Source of the DNA: Breviolum minutum Mf 1.05b.01
Taxonomy: Eukaryota > Sar > Dinophyceae > Suessiales > Symbiodiniaceae
NCBI GenBank assembly: GCA_000507305.1
Contig: DF239247.1
Location: 124,001 to 188,000, forward strand
Direction: 5' to 3'
DNA length: 64,000 nucleotides
Position 1 is the stretch's first letter; each line of letters starts with the position of its first letter. A program made the position numbers and the translations under genes. Shown here in pieces: positions 30,601-42,870 of this stretch. The notes beneath the pieces were generated by a model. The model was given only the letters and a program-made list of their open reading frames with translations, was not told the origin of the DNA and did no database searches.

Positions 30601-30926
30601 TTGCCAGTTGCACTCACAGAGTTGAAGCCCCAAATCTGCCGAGAATCATAGGCCATGAAAAGGAAGGTTACACTTGGCGATGACGACTCTGTCAGGTTCA
30701 ACAGAGTACGCGCCTGTAGAGATCGTCTGATGGCCGTTGAATTTTGCAAACACAAACGCATCCAGAGTTTGTCGTGCAAACAGACTGCTCCTGCCTCGTG
30801 GACATCATCGGTCGAACTACTGCTGTTGTGGCGGCCCTTCAAACAGTAAAAGTGGCATCGATGCTGATAGATCATGACTTTGGAAATCACGACATAGGGG
30901 CAACCAAAGCTAGACAAAGCTACCAA
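27664..30926 (-). CDS. Core-2/I-branching-type glycosyltransferase
   Basis: Transfers sugar to branch glycans (Branch domain, GT14-like), normally in the Golgi. Minus-strand exons: upstream to 30648 (SPSVTFLFMAY), 30502-30556 (DRLPHLAIWEKFFHGAQP), 30230-30284 (FRVLVHCKSASKCRHDL), 29747-29805 (NHPIFNLIETVETEYCFGK), 29374-29410 (MNHLLQEALAI), 29304 down to about 29259 (RGNDKFVFVSDTTLP), about 29050-28948 (DAEDASHFCFFP), 28558-28594 (WMVLSRQHAALL), about 28490-28530 (AEKAVKEAAFQ), 28201-28262 (ISGCDDEFWHFNALYAGIN) and about 27664-27726 (WDHAFPRLDVTLRK). Phases join exactly from 30556 through 29304 and into 28262. GA, GC and GT donors occur. The N-terminus, the 29259 junction and the last exon are uncertain. 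The first frame is open up to 30926. Confidence 0.78.
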
Positions 30927-31755
30927 ATCTGGGTATGGTTCAAGTTTTTTGCTTGTTGGCCTTGCACACCACCATTCTTGGATTTTGTTCTTACACTCTT
31001 AAGGTAGAGACCACCCAATGCTTCCGTAATCTCAGCTATTCTCAATTTGTAATTGTCGCTCCTGGCCTTCAGCACAAACTGTTGGCTGGAAGAGTTCCAC
31101 GCCTACGTCCAGTAAGACTAAGGGCCCTCAAATAAAGCTGTGAATCTGGGAACGGTTTGAGCAAAGGCAGGCTGGACATGTGCCACAAGGAGGAAACAGT
31201 CAGAAGCAGACAATTGCAAAAGTTCTTGGCTCGCAAAACGGCTGAGGTTTTGCCAACCCCTCCCAGAACCTGCTACTGCCGCCTTTCCAAAACTTCCTTT
31301 GCTTAGCAAGTTTGGCGGCTATTCTGTTTTCCCTTTCCCTCTGAATGCTTCGCAAGTCAACCATCTCTCAAAAACTTGTAAGAAGGCTTCTAGTCGTGCA
31401 ACACAGCAACACCCAACGAAAGTTTTGATCTGATGTATGTCGAAACATATCGACAGAGAGAAACAAAATGATCGACATCAAAAGGGAGGCACAACATGAA
31501 ACATGCCGCGTGCGTCCACTATGCTGAGTGCTGAAATTCGGTTGAATCATTGGTACGTGTCGGTGCGTCACGTCAACCGAGGTTGTCCACGGTCACCCTC
31601 CCCACTACCCACACTGCATTGAGGGGAAGTCACCCAGCTTGTGAAAAGTCACCCGCTTTTACGCTGCATCAGCTGCAGTTTCCACATGTTCCTTTTTGAT
31701 GCCGGACCCACGAGAGGGTGACTTTACACAAGACCAGACGACTTAACCCCGCAAC
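30927..31755. other. Intergenic, with one exon-like frame and GTCACCC motifs
   Basis: A minus-strand frame at 31118-31309 (NLSRFASQELLQLSASDCFL, then a stop at 31118) may be a last exon of an unknown gene. Between 31570 and 31730 the motif GTCACCC recurs about four times on both strands. Confidence 0.35.
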
Positions 31756-31946
31756 TTAGTAACTCGTGCTTTCTGTCCACTTTTCAATCCTCTCCCAAAT
31801 CACTTCGATTTCCTCTATAAGCAATTGAAAAGCATTCTTTGGATCAATACTCGGCTCTATCCGTGTATGTTGCAATCCACAAGTCACCCCTTGATTCTCC
31901 ATGAGGCCTTCCTCTGCCGCAACAGGGTTGAATTTGAGTGAAAGAC
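31756..31946 (-). CDS. Last exon of an unrecognised gene
   Basis: After the acceptor CTTTTCAG the frame reads LKFNPVAAEEGLMENQGVTC, then HTRIEPSIDPKNAFQLLIEE and IEVIWERIEKWTESTSY to TAA at 31756-31758. Composition is strongly protein-like and the end is clean, so this is very likely a real C-terminal exon. The family was not recognised. Upstream exons may include EWKEMQRHSKTVEDASGATN near 32220-32330. Confidence 0.6.
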
Positions 31947-32779
31947 CTGAAAAGATTGAAAAGAAACATCCGAATAGTGTCTGAGTGATGCATGAAATTC
32001 CGCAAAATTACCAAGAATCAACGTTTCATGGCTTCAGGACTCGACTGTCAGGCTCAACACCAAGAAAACTGCATTGCACTTCATTGCTTCACCTCACTGA
32101 TGGCACATGAAATTTAAACTGTCAAGCCCAGCAAAACTTGAACAGCCTTGCTACATGTTCAATCGAGAAATAGAACATACTGGAACGGTTTCTCAGCAAT
32201 GCACTACCTACTCTGCGAAGAAGCTCGCATCATCAGCTCTGGCTGCTCGAGCCAGATGCTGTTGGTTGCTCCTGAAGCGTCCTCCACTGTCTTTGAGTGT
32301 CTTTGCATCTCCTTCCACTCAATCACTGTATCTCAAACACAAATACACCCACAAACCTCGCCTACCCACATCACTTGCAGCAAACTTATTCTTTGAATTG
32401 CTTGGCTCAATGCAATTACAAGTCTGGGTCTTTCTTGTACATTTTGGCGTATTGACGTATTGATATGCTGATGCTGAAACACACACTTCAACACACACAC
32501 ACTCTGCATCTAAGCGGCCCCAAGTACACTAATCTCTTGGGCCCGTGCTCTCCACAGAAGCCCGTTCTTTTTATACACCCCTTCGCGCTCTGCATGCAGG
32601 GCTGTTTGCTGATTTGGTTGCCATCTAATGTCACACTGTGTCAATCCACAACGTAGATAATATATGTGTGACATGTTCATACCAAGGTATGGACTCTCCA
32701 ACATGCTTCAAGTGGGAAAAGCGTGAGACTGAACTATGAGTCTCCCAAATGTTCGGTGATGCCAACAACAATTCTGATC

Positions 32780-33324
32780 TTACATGCATCTTTCCCTACA
32801 GCAAGTAAGTTTGAGAAGAGACATGTCAAAGAAGCGGCATTGGCCCCTGAGTTTGGTCAAGAAGTCTGCCCTTCTAAATAGACATTTCCTTGTGTTGGAC
32901 CGCAGAGAAATTTGAAAGTGCTCATTGCTTTTCCTCAGACGAGGCCAATTGGCCAAGATCTGCCACCAGGATTCCTTGGACACAAGGCTCTGCAATTGTT
33001 TTGTTACTTTTGATTCCATGTCAAACAAAGTTCGACAAGTGGGAAAAATCCACAACTTGGGAGCCACACTGGACTTCTGTTGGGGCGGGCTCTGATAGAG
33101 CCCACTCGTACCAAACCTTCAAGGACAAGAGACATTTGCCGAGTTACTGCATAAGGAACAACTCCAAGGATCTCAGAACATGACATGAAAACCGAAAGAA
33201 ACTGCTTGTTTTGACCCGACTTCATTGCATCTGTCGACACTGCCTTGTGAGCATCATGTCGACGCCACCAGTGACTCCTGGCAATGCGTCGGCATTGCAA
33301 GTTCTGTGCCATCACTAGGGTCAC
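32780..33324 (-). CDS. Unrecognised gene, two exon-like blocks
   Basis: The upstream block (about 33324-33090) reads QNKQFLSVFMSCSEILGVVP and TRQMSLVLEGLVRVGSIRAR. The downstream frame (33067-32780) reads QLQSLVSKESWWQILANWPR and CLFRRADFLTKLRGQCRFFD, then ends in a stop. Both are protein-like and on the minus strand, but the join was not resolved. No family was recognised. Confidence 0.42.
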
Positions 33325-34672
33325 TTCAAGTACTGTGGTGCTAGGGTCACTAACTCTCAGACATGAAGAGAGAGAGAGAGAGAGAGCATGAAGATTCCAT
33401 CGGACATCGGAGGTACAAGAGGTATCAAAGCAACGAGCAATTTTGGAGTGCCTTGAAGGAGGTCAGACTTGTTGACAAACAAAGGAGAGGACCTGACCTG
33501 ACCTGTTGGTGGAACTTCCCTTCAGTGTCTGCACTTGTACAAGCTTTCACAAAGGCTCCTGATGATGCTGCCTTTGGGCAGGTAGAGGGGATATTTCAAC
33601 GGGAAGAACATTGGGAACCAGCTGAACATTCCCACCTGGCGGCGTAGAAGGCCACAGCCGGGGAGTGGGGGCAACCATGTCAAGGCATTGTGATGCTAAG
33701 TTTCGGAACCGAGAAAGTCTCAGGATGGATGGATATTCGCTCGGACCCGTAAAGGACCTTTGTCCGACTGTCAGATGTTGCACAAGGCAACATTGATGCA
33801 TCGAGGGGCTGCTTCAGGCAGTGTCACACAAGCTTCAAAAGGTTCTGCTAATCTATATACTATGCTTTATGCACCTAGTGCGCTATCAACAAAGACATCA
33901 TGCCATATCTGGGGCACAAGACTTGCACCGATTCAGCTGATAGATAAACATTTGAGGTACATGGCACAATGTAAGGTGCTATGCACTGGCTGCACTCGTG
34001 AAGATTCAACTTACTGGATGAAGTCTGAGATTTGGCACGCAATCGAAGAACCCTGCAAAGCCATGGACAGCAGAATCTACCTTGGCTTGAATGCTAAGGT
34101 CTTTCTGTCTGATATTGCATTGGTCATTGATCAAAAAAGCTTCTGAAACATACACTCTGTACAATCTACCAAAAGGTCAAATTTGGTTCAATGACGTGAA
34201 CAACAAATGCTCAGGATGTTCTCGACCACCCTTGATCTTGCCAGTTTTCTCGGCTAGTATTCCACCCAGCTGCTTCAATCTCGAACTCCAAGTCAGCACT
34301 CCGATCGTTTGTAGCTCCAGTGCTTGGATGGTGAAATTCGAAGCAGTCCTACCATTTTGGCCAGCCGAAATTACATGCGAATTAACTTTCTGCCCGCAGC
34401 ATTTCCAAGCATCACAGAATGACGAACGATGCGTTCAAATCCAAAGAATGGAAAACGTTTGAGCTTCATTGATCACTGTCCTGGATCTTGCTGCAAGGAT
34501 AGAACGAATGCTCCATGTGCACAACGTAGGCTGTCTAACAAAACAGAGAAAGACACAGAGAGGGGAGATCGGTTCGGCTCCAGGTTTGACCAGTCACGCT
34601 GAAACTCTCCTAAATTGCAATCACTAGAGGCAGGGTGCAGTGATCCAGGTACGAGTACATCTTCTTCGAATG
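33325..34672. other. Mixed stretch with a GA microsatellite
   Basis: An AG dinucleotide run lies at 33365-33386. Near 34160-34460 both strands stay open (minus GRTASNFTIQALELQTIGVL; plus NLELQVSTPIVCSSSAWMVK), so an exon is likely but its strand cannot be decided from sequence alone. Confidence 0.35.
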
Positions 34673-34925
34673 CTACAACTCAAATGTGTTGTGTATGGAA
34701 AGAGCCTCCAAATCAGCAATGCCTCCACCTGCAGCACCCTGTCGAGCACTTGCCCACAGCAAAGGTGCTGAAACAGGGGTCAGAGCAGCGGTGTAGCCTA
34801 GGCGATGACAGTCCAGCAGCATTGCACCAGTGAACAACTGAAGAAACTAGAAGCGCTCCTGCAGCACACGAAAGTTCCAGTCCCTTCTGCCAAGCTGCTT
34901 GTTGGTATGCACACGCCATCTGGCG
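34673..34925 (-). CDS. Last two exons of an unrecognised gene
   Basis: The first block reads RWRVHTNKQLGRRDWNFRVL and runs to a GC donor. After the acceptor TTTCTTCAG the second reads LFTGAMLLDCHRLGYTAALT, PVSAPLLWASARQGAAGGGI and ADLEALSIHNTFEL, ending in TAG at 34673-34675. No family was recognised. Confidence 0.5.
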
Positions 34926-35913
34926 CAAGGAATCGTTGCCTTGACAGATCTTGCCAGCTGCATGGAAACGCATGATATTTGGGAAGATGTGTTACCTGCT
35001 GCCTGTTGCCTACAGGTACATCGAATGACCCCGGAATGGAGCCGGCGTCACGCACCATCCAGGCACTCTGGACCTAATCCAGGCACACATGGCACTCTCT
35101 CTCAAATGAATGACCAAGGCAACAAATGAAGGTCATGGCAACGGGCCAGGTACCAAACCACGGGTCTTCAGCTGGGGGGTTCTTTATTTTAGCAACCATA
35201 GATTCATGTGCACATCACAGGTGTGTCCACTTTCTCGCCATCATACCGACATTGGCTTTTTGCATCTTTTTGTGCTGGAGGAAAAGAGCGTCCACTCAGC
35301 ACTTCCACTTTGGGTGAATTTAGGATAATTTAGGTATCTCACATCTTGAGGTCCAAAACAGATTGTTCCATCTAGGTGGCACGCACGTGCACTTCCATGT
35401 CAAAGTCGTACACACCAGCAGGTGAACCCAAAGCTACACGAATGCTAATGGACATGGACGCTTAAGTTGACATAGTTGACCTATTCATCACAATGGAGAC
35501 ACACTTCCTGTATCCTGTACGCTGGCTGCCAATTTGGGAACAAAAGGAAGACCCATGTTGTCAGGCTCCCACCAAGCCCCCAACCACACACCACGCATAC
35601 AGAAAAGATCAGTTCTCTATGCATTCTGCTCAGGTTGAGACTTAGTTCATTGTCTCCAAAGGAGCCCAAAAGCTCACTGATAATGACCTAAATGAGCAAC
35701 AGGAAGCAAGCCAGCTACAGTAAGCCAAAGGAAACACAACAACAGCCCTCAGAAGTGTGCATCAGCTTTTCTGGGTGCATTCCACTCCCGCATGTCTCCA
35801 GGTACTACCTGGCCAAGCAAAGACATGCATCAGCACAAGGGAAAAAAATTCAGGCTTATGTCTTGCGACTTTCGTTCATTTTATCACGGGGAGAGAAAAG
35901 TACAAGTACGTAC
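34926..35913. other. No supported gene
   Basis: No phase-consistent exon was found. Sequence around 35500-35700 is low in coding signal on both strands. Confidence 0.3.
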
Positions 35914-36155
35914 GTGAATTGCGCAATTCAAGAGCTACTTCCGACAGCAGCCCCACGGCAGGACAAGTTTTGCTTCCCGCGTTTGAATGCATTGCTGCCC
36001 AGCTGGATTCGGCTCCTGCCACCTCGGGAGAAAAAAGTGAAGTTCTTGCCTTTGATCTGAAATTACCCTTCATCTTACCAGCAAAGACCCCAGAGAGCAG
36101 AGGGGAGAGCAAATGGACCTTTGCGTTTGTGAAGTCACTGGCAACATCGATGACA
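35914..36155 (-). CDS. Two joined exons of an unrecognised gene
   Basis: Exon 36079-36155 starts after CCCACAG, reads VIDVASDFTNAKVHLLSPLL and SGVFA, and ends at a GTAAGA donor. Exon 35914-36015 starts after GTGGCAG, reads AESSWAAMHSNAGSKTCPAV and GLLSEVALELRNS, and ends at GTACGT. The leftover G and following GA make one Gly codon, so phases fit exactly. The function was not recognised. A block near 36260-36320 (DIDHQGDLALDKGFMLRCE) may be an upstream exon. A 286-codon plus-strand frame covers the same bases and is judged a shadow. Confidence 0.6.
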
Positions 36156-38164
36156 CTGTGGGATACATGGCAGCAGATTGATACACGCCGTAAAAAACCC
36201 GCAAGAACTGGTCTGCAAGAACAGACAGAGCAGTGGCAATGGCTGTCATACTATTCACATCTGAGCATGAAGCCTTTGTCCAGGGCGAGGTCCCCCTGGT
36301 GGTCGATGTCCCTGCCATTTGAGAATGCAAGTCCACAGGATCAAATCGTGTCTCGGATCTCTGACAATACAACTAAAACATCAGCTAGAGCCTTGAGGAC
36401 ACATCACACAAACACCTACTTACCTGCGTGTTTCCACTGTCTGTTCATATTGCAGACTTTTGCTATTGAAGTCCTATCCAAATCAAGCTGGGTAGGCTGC
36501 TTTGCTTCCTGGCTGACCATTGGGATTGATGGCAAGGCCTCTCAAGGGACTGCTTCAATATCTTTTTCATTTTTTGATGATCAGATTTCACTTGCTGGTG
36601 CCGTGTGTAAGAGATGATGGGAGCCTTGCAAAGAGAGCTCGTACACGCTGAGTATGCACAAAGCGGAGTAGACAAAAAGGATAAAGATTAAGACGCCAAA
36701 CTTGTGTTAGTTTCTCAGTTCGTCATGCATGTTCACGAACTTACTAGCAGGTGCAAACATTTATAGTGATTTAGATACGAGCAGAAATGGTCAAAGCCAC
36801 GTCATGGAAAGCCTGTGAGGCCTAATTGAGTTGCAAAGGGATTGCGTCCCCTTCATGACTCGTGGGAAAAAGATGCTGGAAATATGTTGCGGCTCACCGA
36901 GTGCATGCTGCCTGGGATTTGCGAACTACCCAGGGCTGTCCGATGTGCGTTGCTAGCCTGGTGGAAAACAGCTGGCTGTGCAAATGTTGACGCAAATGAC
37001 CCATTCTGCAAATGGGAAGTGAGAGAATGACAAGATTGATATTCACGTTTAGGTCCCGCACTGAAGACAACCTGCCAATTCCTGCAGCTTCTTGTACCAC
37101 CAATTGTGTCAAGTGTTCTAACCTGCCATGTGTACAGACTTCTGCGAACGAGCAATGTGAAGAAATATATGAAATGCTTGCAACAATGCCGACTCCAAAC
37201 AACCGTGATGTAGTCAAGTCATTTGTCACCAGGGCAGGCAGACTGCTCACGCATTGCGACTAAGTCTCCACGGAGGTTTTTTTTCATTCGCTTCTCCCTT
37301 GGACGGCGCTCGCCAGGACCCCAATGCTTTCGCTGGTCTGTATATGAACTCTTGAATTTGACATCTTCAGGACAAGACAGCGCCTAGATGTGAGGACTCG
37401 CAAAAGCTTATACATTTGATTCTCTTTGATGGCAAGTGTAAAGTTACAGGACCCACAACTGCAACAAGCCATGCTGGACATTGACATGGTCTGCTGCGTG
37501 ATCGCTTGTAACATCTAGGGTCTTGTCGCCGCAATCTGGAGCTCTGCTTCAACAAGATGAGTTTGCAATCGCTGCACCTGAGCGAAAACGAGGCAATGGA
37601 GAATAAGGGCCAGGAAGCCACAGCAATCAAATGTGCAGAGGAAGACAAGATGGACGAGACTCAAGAATCTGAAAGAACTTTGACTTGTGACAAGGACACA
37701 TCACTCATTTCGCTTTACACACAGCTTTTTAGGAAAAATGACTTGATGTGGTAAGGAGAAATGCAAAAGGTAAGATAAGCCAGAAAAGATTGTATAATCA
37801 TTTTTAAAGGTCCCTTGCACAGTGTTGCATTGAAGTTTTGCCTTGTGTCTCTCCTTCCTTGCTCTTTCCATTGCCTCCCTCCCCACCATACTGAGACTAG
37901 GAGTGGCACTGCATCATCTGTCTCTGAACCTAGCAGAATGATTGAAAAGCAATCACTCTGAACAAATGACATAGGGGTTGTCTGGTTACAACTGTACCCC
38001 AGTTCAGGGCTAGTGGCAGAAATAGTAGATGCAATTAATATGACTGCACACCCGATGTAACATTACTGCAATCTGACAATGGGTGTAATGTGCAATACTT
38101 ACTTGGGACAGCTTGTCTGACAATTGACCATTCGGGCACCTAGGTCTTGTGTGCACAGGTTACA
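36156..38164. other. No further resolved exons
   Basis: Apart from the possible upstream exon near 36260-36320, nothing could be tied together here. Confidence 0.3.
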
Positions 38165-38635
38165 TCAGTCCCTTTTCTTTGGGCTTGCCCCCTGCTGGGT
38201 TTCCAAAAAAGAAGACACAGGGTCACCAGGAACACAACACGTCTGGGCAGGTTCCAGGCCTATGATCTCTCCACAGAGCGTTATACAAGACAATGCATTC
38301 TCATAGTTCTGCTGAAACTCGGCTTGTTTGGCCTTCAAGTCCTGCAAGGGGCCAACTTACTTTGGGATGGAAAGACTGCAACCTTTGGCAGCTCTTTGTA
38401 CTCGGTCATGGAACAACAAAAAACGTCAGGGTGCGTGGCCCGCAGAACGGAGTGCCTCCACCTCTTGAAACACTTCTTCAAGGGAGTCAAAGTCAAAGGG
38501 CCATTCAGGAAAACCTCGGTTCAGGAAACCAACTCTCCACCATCCATGCCATTTCACTCGCATTTCCATCATGCGTCGACCAAACAGCACTGAGATGAAT
38601 TTTGCAAAGTTAACCAAATTGGAGAATCCCCGCAT
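38165..38635 (-). CDS. Unrecognised gene, two exon-like blocks
   Basis: The upstream frame (38635-38426) reads MEMRVKWHGWWRVGFLNRGF and FDFDSLEEVFQEVEALRSAG. The downstream frame (about 38347-38165) reads LQDLKAKQAEFQQNYENALS and CITLCGEIIGLEPAQTCCVP. Both are helical and protein-like. Splice ends were not resolved and no family was recognised. Confidence 0.5.
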
Positions 38636-40703
38636 TGAAAATCGAAGAAATACATTAAATATAATCTAAATCTAAATGCATTTGAATTAATACTGGGGGC
38701 AGTGAAGGTAGTTTAGTAAAGTAAACGATTAAAAAATGGCATTTGATGGAATTCGCAAGTGCACAGCGTGGAACTAAAGGATGTGTATGTATAACCGAGA
38801 CAAACCTAGCGACGGCACAGCAATTCATCACCCTCGTACAGCTGATCTTCTTCATGCAACTTTTGCAGGCGATAGACCTGACTGAGCTTGGATCGAGAGG
38901 AAACACTGCCACCAAGTGCTTCAGTTTGGTGCTAGGTCTTGCTAAGTAAACATCAGCGTCCCAAGCCAAAATAATTTGGTTAGCCTGGTCTGGTTAATGT
39001 GTGCGTTGTCATCGCGGCGAAACGACCAAGCCGAGCATCTCGCTGATAAATTTTCAGGCAACTAGGCAACCCTTCAATTGCGAAACTTTGCAATGATAAT
39101 TCGTCTTCAAAGGTTGTTCCACAGTAGCGAAGAAACCCTTCACATAAGCATTGAAGTGTGGGTGCTTATGCTGTGCATCCTCGCTGCACGCTTTTGATTG
39201 AATGGTATGCATAGGAACAAGTACATCCTCCACACTTGCTCCATGGCCCGAAAAAAATCTTTATCTGTTCTTCACTTTTCCCAGAGCGCCTCGATCTTGC
39301 AACCTGCATCAGCCAGAGATGGGTCCAGCCTCACCAAGAACAAGTGAAGACCATAGCCCAACCAAATATCCTTAAACAATTCAAACAATTATGCATGATG
39401 TTCACTGAAGCAACATCTAGAGAAGGGATGAGAAGGGGGCCTGGACATAAACTCCAAGGCCACATCGTGCGGCCTGGTCCGCGCTGCTGCAATGCTCGAT
39501 GCCACAACAATGCGTTTGCCATTGAGAATTGAAGAAGTTTCCGAGGGCAGCCTAGTCTGGGTCAGTTCAGTACAAACAATTAGTTTCAGGCCTGTATGTT
39601 TGGAGGGCACTCGGGGCTACCTGTCACATCAAAGCTCAAAGTCTCGCTGTCTCAATCAAATGAAAGAACTGCTGTCTTAGTAGGACGACTTTCACAACCG
39701 GGCCGGGCGGTTGTATCTCAAGTGCCGGCTCAGTGGAGAGGTGAACATCGCAGTTTATAGTTTATAGGGTTACTCTTGATGGTTCCTAAATGTTCCTAAT
39801 GGGTCGTAGTAGTTCTCAATGGTTCTTATGGTCACTTGGCAAACAATCTGGTGCTCTGCTCTTCCCACCTCAAAGGCTCGAAGAGCGCAAGAGACTTTGG
39901 CCATGCGTCAATTGCGTGGAAGACGGCCGCAGAATACTGCAGAAATGCTATGCGCCAACACGTCGATGTCGACCTGCTAGATTCAACGTGGAGATGCTGG
40001 CCGCATCGTAGCTGAAACTATCAAACCTTTGCATTACTGTACGTTGAAGATCCCTAATGTACCTGTTCCACTAAAACTATCAATTCTTTTCTATTCTTTT
40101 CATGCGTTTACAGTAATTACGTCAAGGACGTTCACAGTTTCATGCGTTTTCCTATGGTCATTGAGCGATGCGTGGGGTGCTCCAGCTCCTGGCCTGCTCT
40201 GTTCGCAAGCGCTACCGCGCCACTTGGACTATCAAGGACACATTCTCGGAATGTGGGTTGACAAAGTAGGAGATGATGAGACATGCTTAATCACCACATG
40301 CGCAACGCTTTCTCAGTTTTGTGGCCTTGACTGGAAGGAGACTGTGTTTGTGTTGTTTCTTCTTTGCTAAGCAAAGATGCTGGTTGAGAAGGCGATCTTG
40401 TTGATCAGCTGCCGTATCTGAAGATCAACATAATATTAAGAAATTTGAGCTTGAGCCTTCAATGGCTCAAGCGAAAACTTTTGCCAGCAGAATGCACGCT
40501 TTTGGTCCGGCCAAAAAGGTATTCTTCCCAATTTGATTGTCTACTCGGTCCTCTTGCACTGTGGTCTGGTCTCTGAGTCCAGTATCCAGAAGAGAAACCT
40601 ATGCCAGCCAACCTTGTGACATGCATATTACGTTCATCAGTATACATACGCCGTAGTTGTATGAATGTGTGATTTGTCCAGGAGAGTGCTTTCTACTTTC
40701 TCT
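38636..40703. other. Sparse stretch with one exon-like frame
   Basis: A minus-strand frame at about 39389-39560 reads SILNGKRIVVASSIAAARTR and PHDVALEFMSRPPSHPF and is plausible coding. A second at 40459-40647 (QSNWEEYLFGRTKSVHSAGK) is weaker. The rest shows nothing. Confidence 0.35.
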
Positions 40704-41080
40704 TCATTTGGTTTTGATGAGATGAAGCCCCCCCGGAACAAGTCTTTCTGGTCTCAATAGATGACTTTGCTGTCCATTTGCACCTTCAAATAGTTTTGTT
40801 TCCACTGTTTTCCTTCGTTCCCAGCAACACAGCCTCACCAAGTGAACAACATTGTCAGCTGGCCTCCACACTAGTCCATCCATCTCTCCGTTTGCGATGC
40901 CGAAGGGCATGAACCTTGAGATGCGTTCAGGTTGTCGAAGTTGAAAAGGCGTTGAGACGCACGGGAAACACCATCTCCGATCCAACTTGCCCCACAAACT
41001 ATCTTGCAATCTGACAGGACAGAATATGCAAAAGTCAAAAAACGTTGTTCTGAAGTCTACACGGACGGAAGAAGTGATTA
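40704..41080 (-). CDS. Unrecognised open frame
   Basis: A minus-strand frame ending in a stop at 40704, with RLQDSLWGKLDRRWCFPCVS, FMPFGIANGEMDGLVWRPAD and LLRPERLVPGGLHLIKTK. A possible donor (GTGAGG) after NVVHL suggests part of it may be intron. No family was recognised. Confidence 0.4.
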
Positions 41081-41994
41081 ATGCTTTAACGTGCATCTGT
41101 GTCAGATGGCATGATAAGCCCAAGATCCGGAGAATTGTTCTTTTGAAATATCGATAGGGAAAGAATGCCGCCTAGCGAGGATTCAAAACTCCTGTTCCGA
41201 CTTCAGAGTGAAAGCATCATCAGAAGCTGCTCAATATGTTTTTAAATAGATATATCATATCAGAATATATCAAATGCGACATAGTGCACACCAGTTGCTT
41301 GTGCCTCTCTGAATCGTACTAGGTAAAGGACAGCATTTGGATTTTTTTCGACCGCATAGAGCTGAACTTGCACCTGAAGGCTTTGATTTCATGTCGTGGA
41401 CTTGGCCTAGCCCTGTAGGTTTCTGCAGGTATTTATACATATGTTCTAACAAACCCCAAACCTGTTGTGAAACACCAGGAATAGGTGTGGAAATCAGGCT
41501 AGCATGATTCAACAGGAAGAATTGGAAGAATGTAAGACTGAGATGTTTGTTTGGTTTCCATCTGCCAACAGTTGCCATGTCTGCTAGAAGTTGCCATCGG
41601 CCTCTGCCCGCTCGGCAGCTTTGAGAGTTGCCTCAACTAGTGGTCCTCGCCCAGCTCCAAGAACCATCGCCTAACCAACTGCAGACAACAACGGCCGAAA
41701 TCATGTCGAAAAAAAATTGAAAAAACGTGAAAAAACGATGATTCACAAACTGTACTGCGAATTTGTCTTGATCGCCTCACCCGAAATGCTGCCAAAGCCA
41801 CACAAAATGGTAATGGTCGCCCTTGCTCTTTGCGCTCGGTGAAGAAAATAAAAGCAGCCTAGAAGTCTCCGACAGTGCTATTTTTGGTGAATGTTGAGAC
41901 TACGGCTTCAGAGCCCTGAGACCCCCCAGGCATTCCCGAACAAATTAGGGGGTCTATCTTAATAGCTAATCCCAAAAAATAACTTGAGGTCTTT
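41081..41994. other. No supported gene
   Basis: A minus-strand frame at 41270-41578 is open for 102 codons but has no splice support or family match. Confidence 0.25.
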
Positions 41995-42190
41995 TCTTTG
42001 CTTCGTTTTGCTGTTCTTTTCTTTTCGTCTCTTCAGTTCGCTTTTCTTCTCTTTCTCCTGACTTCTCTTTTCTTTTCCTTTCTTCTCTTCTGTCACTTAT
42101 CTTCTCTTCCCTTCTCTTCTCTTCTCTTTTCTTTTCTTTTTNCTTCCTTCTTCTTCTTCTTCTTCTTCTTCTTCTTCTTCTTCTTTCGTC
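41995..42190. repeat. Polypyrimidine tract and TTC microsatellite with gap
   Basis: Almost pure C/T on the plus strand, ending in about 13 TTC units (42147-42185). A single N lies at 42142. Arg/Lys/Glu-rich translations across it are artefacts. Confidence 0.93.
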
Positions 42191-42309
42191 GCAGCTGCAG
42201 CTCAGGGAGAAGACGTGGCAGTCTTTGATTAAATCAGAACCATCCGAGAAAGCTGGGAAAAACACGGAATATTTGCCTTTATTGATCAGAACCATCACAC
42301 CAATCCGGG

Positions 42310-42870
42310 TACAGTGTACAGCATTGTTAGTGTTCCTCTGTTCTGCTTTCAGCACAGCTCTACTGAACAGGGACTGCATCCAGGCCTCTTGGTATCTTGC
42401 CTTGGCCACACGAGCAGAAGAGTCACTCTTATTCTTGATAATCAATTCAGCTCTGCACTTGTCCCGAATCAGGATGCTAGGCCTTCCGCATACTTGACCG
42501 GATCGGTCTCAAAGAGCTCGTAGGTTTCAGACTGACAGAAATCGTTGAGCCCGAGTGGCGAACAGCAAAGTAGTATCTTGTCTTGATCTATCTTGATTTT
42601 GCCAATGGCATCCACAGACCCATTAGATCTACTCCACAAGTTTCAGATAGTTGACAGATCCTTACAGTATCTGCAGTGAGTTGCATAAATTGCTCTTGAA
42701 TCCGCCTCCAAGTTGTCAGCTAGTGGCTGCAGAGGAGCCTTATAGCGGAAATGATGACCAAAGACTAAAGACCGCTCTTGCTCTAAGACTCTTTGTCTAA
42801 GTTGATGAGCAAAACTGCTTCCAGCTTTGGATTCTTTAAAGTTCCATCGAACAATATTGAAGAATGGCAC
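42310..42870 (-). CDS. Unrecognised gene, two exon-like blocks
   Basis: The upstream frame (42870-42643) reads NIVRWNFKESKAGSSFAHQL, RQRVLEQERSLVFGHHFRYK and LADNLEADSRAIYATHCRYC. The downstream block (42445-42310) reads KSDSSARVAKARYQEAWMQS and LFSRAVLKAEQRNTNNAVHC. Composition is strongly protein-like. Join and ends were not resolved, and no family was recognised. Confidence 0.5.

Noticed and set aside
35757..36617. 286-codon plus-strand open frame
   Set aside because: The minus strand here carries two exons with good splice sites that join in exact phase (36079-36155 and 35914-36015). The plus frame has no recognisable domain and is treated as a shadow.
41966..42445. Arg/Lys/Glu-rich 159-codon minus-strand frame
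   Set aside because: Its middle is the polypyrimidine and TTC repeat with an N. Only the first part (42445 to about 42310) looks like an exon.
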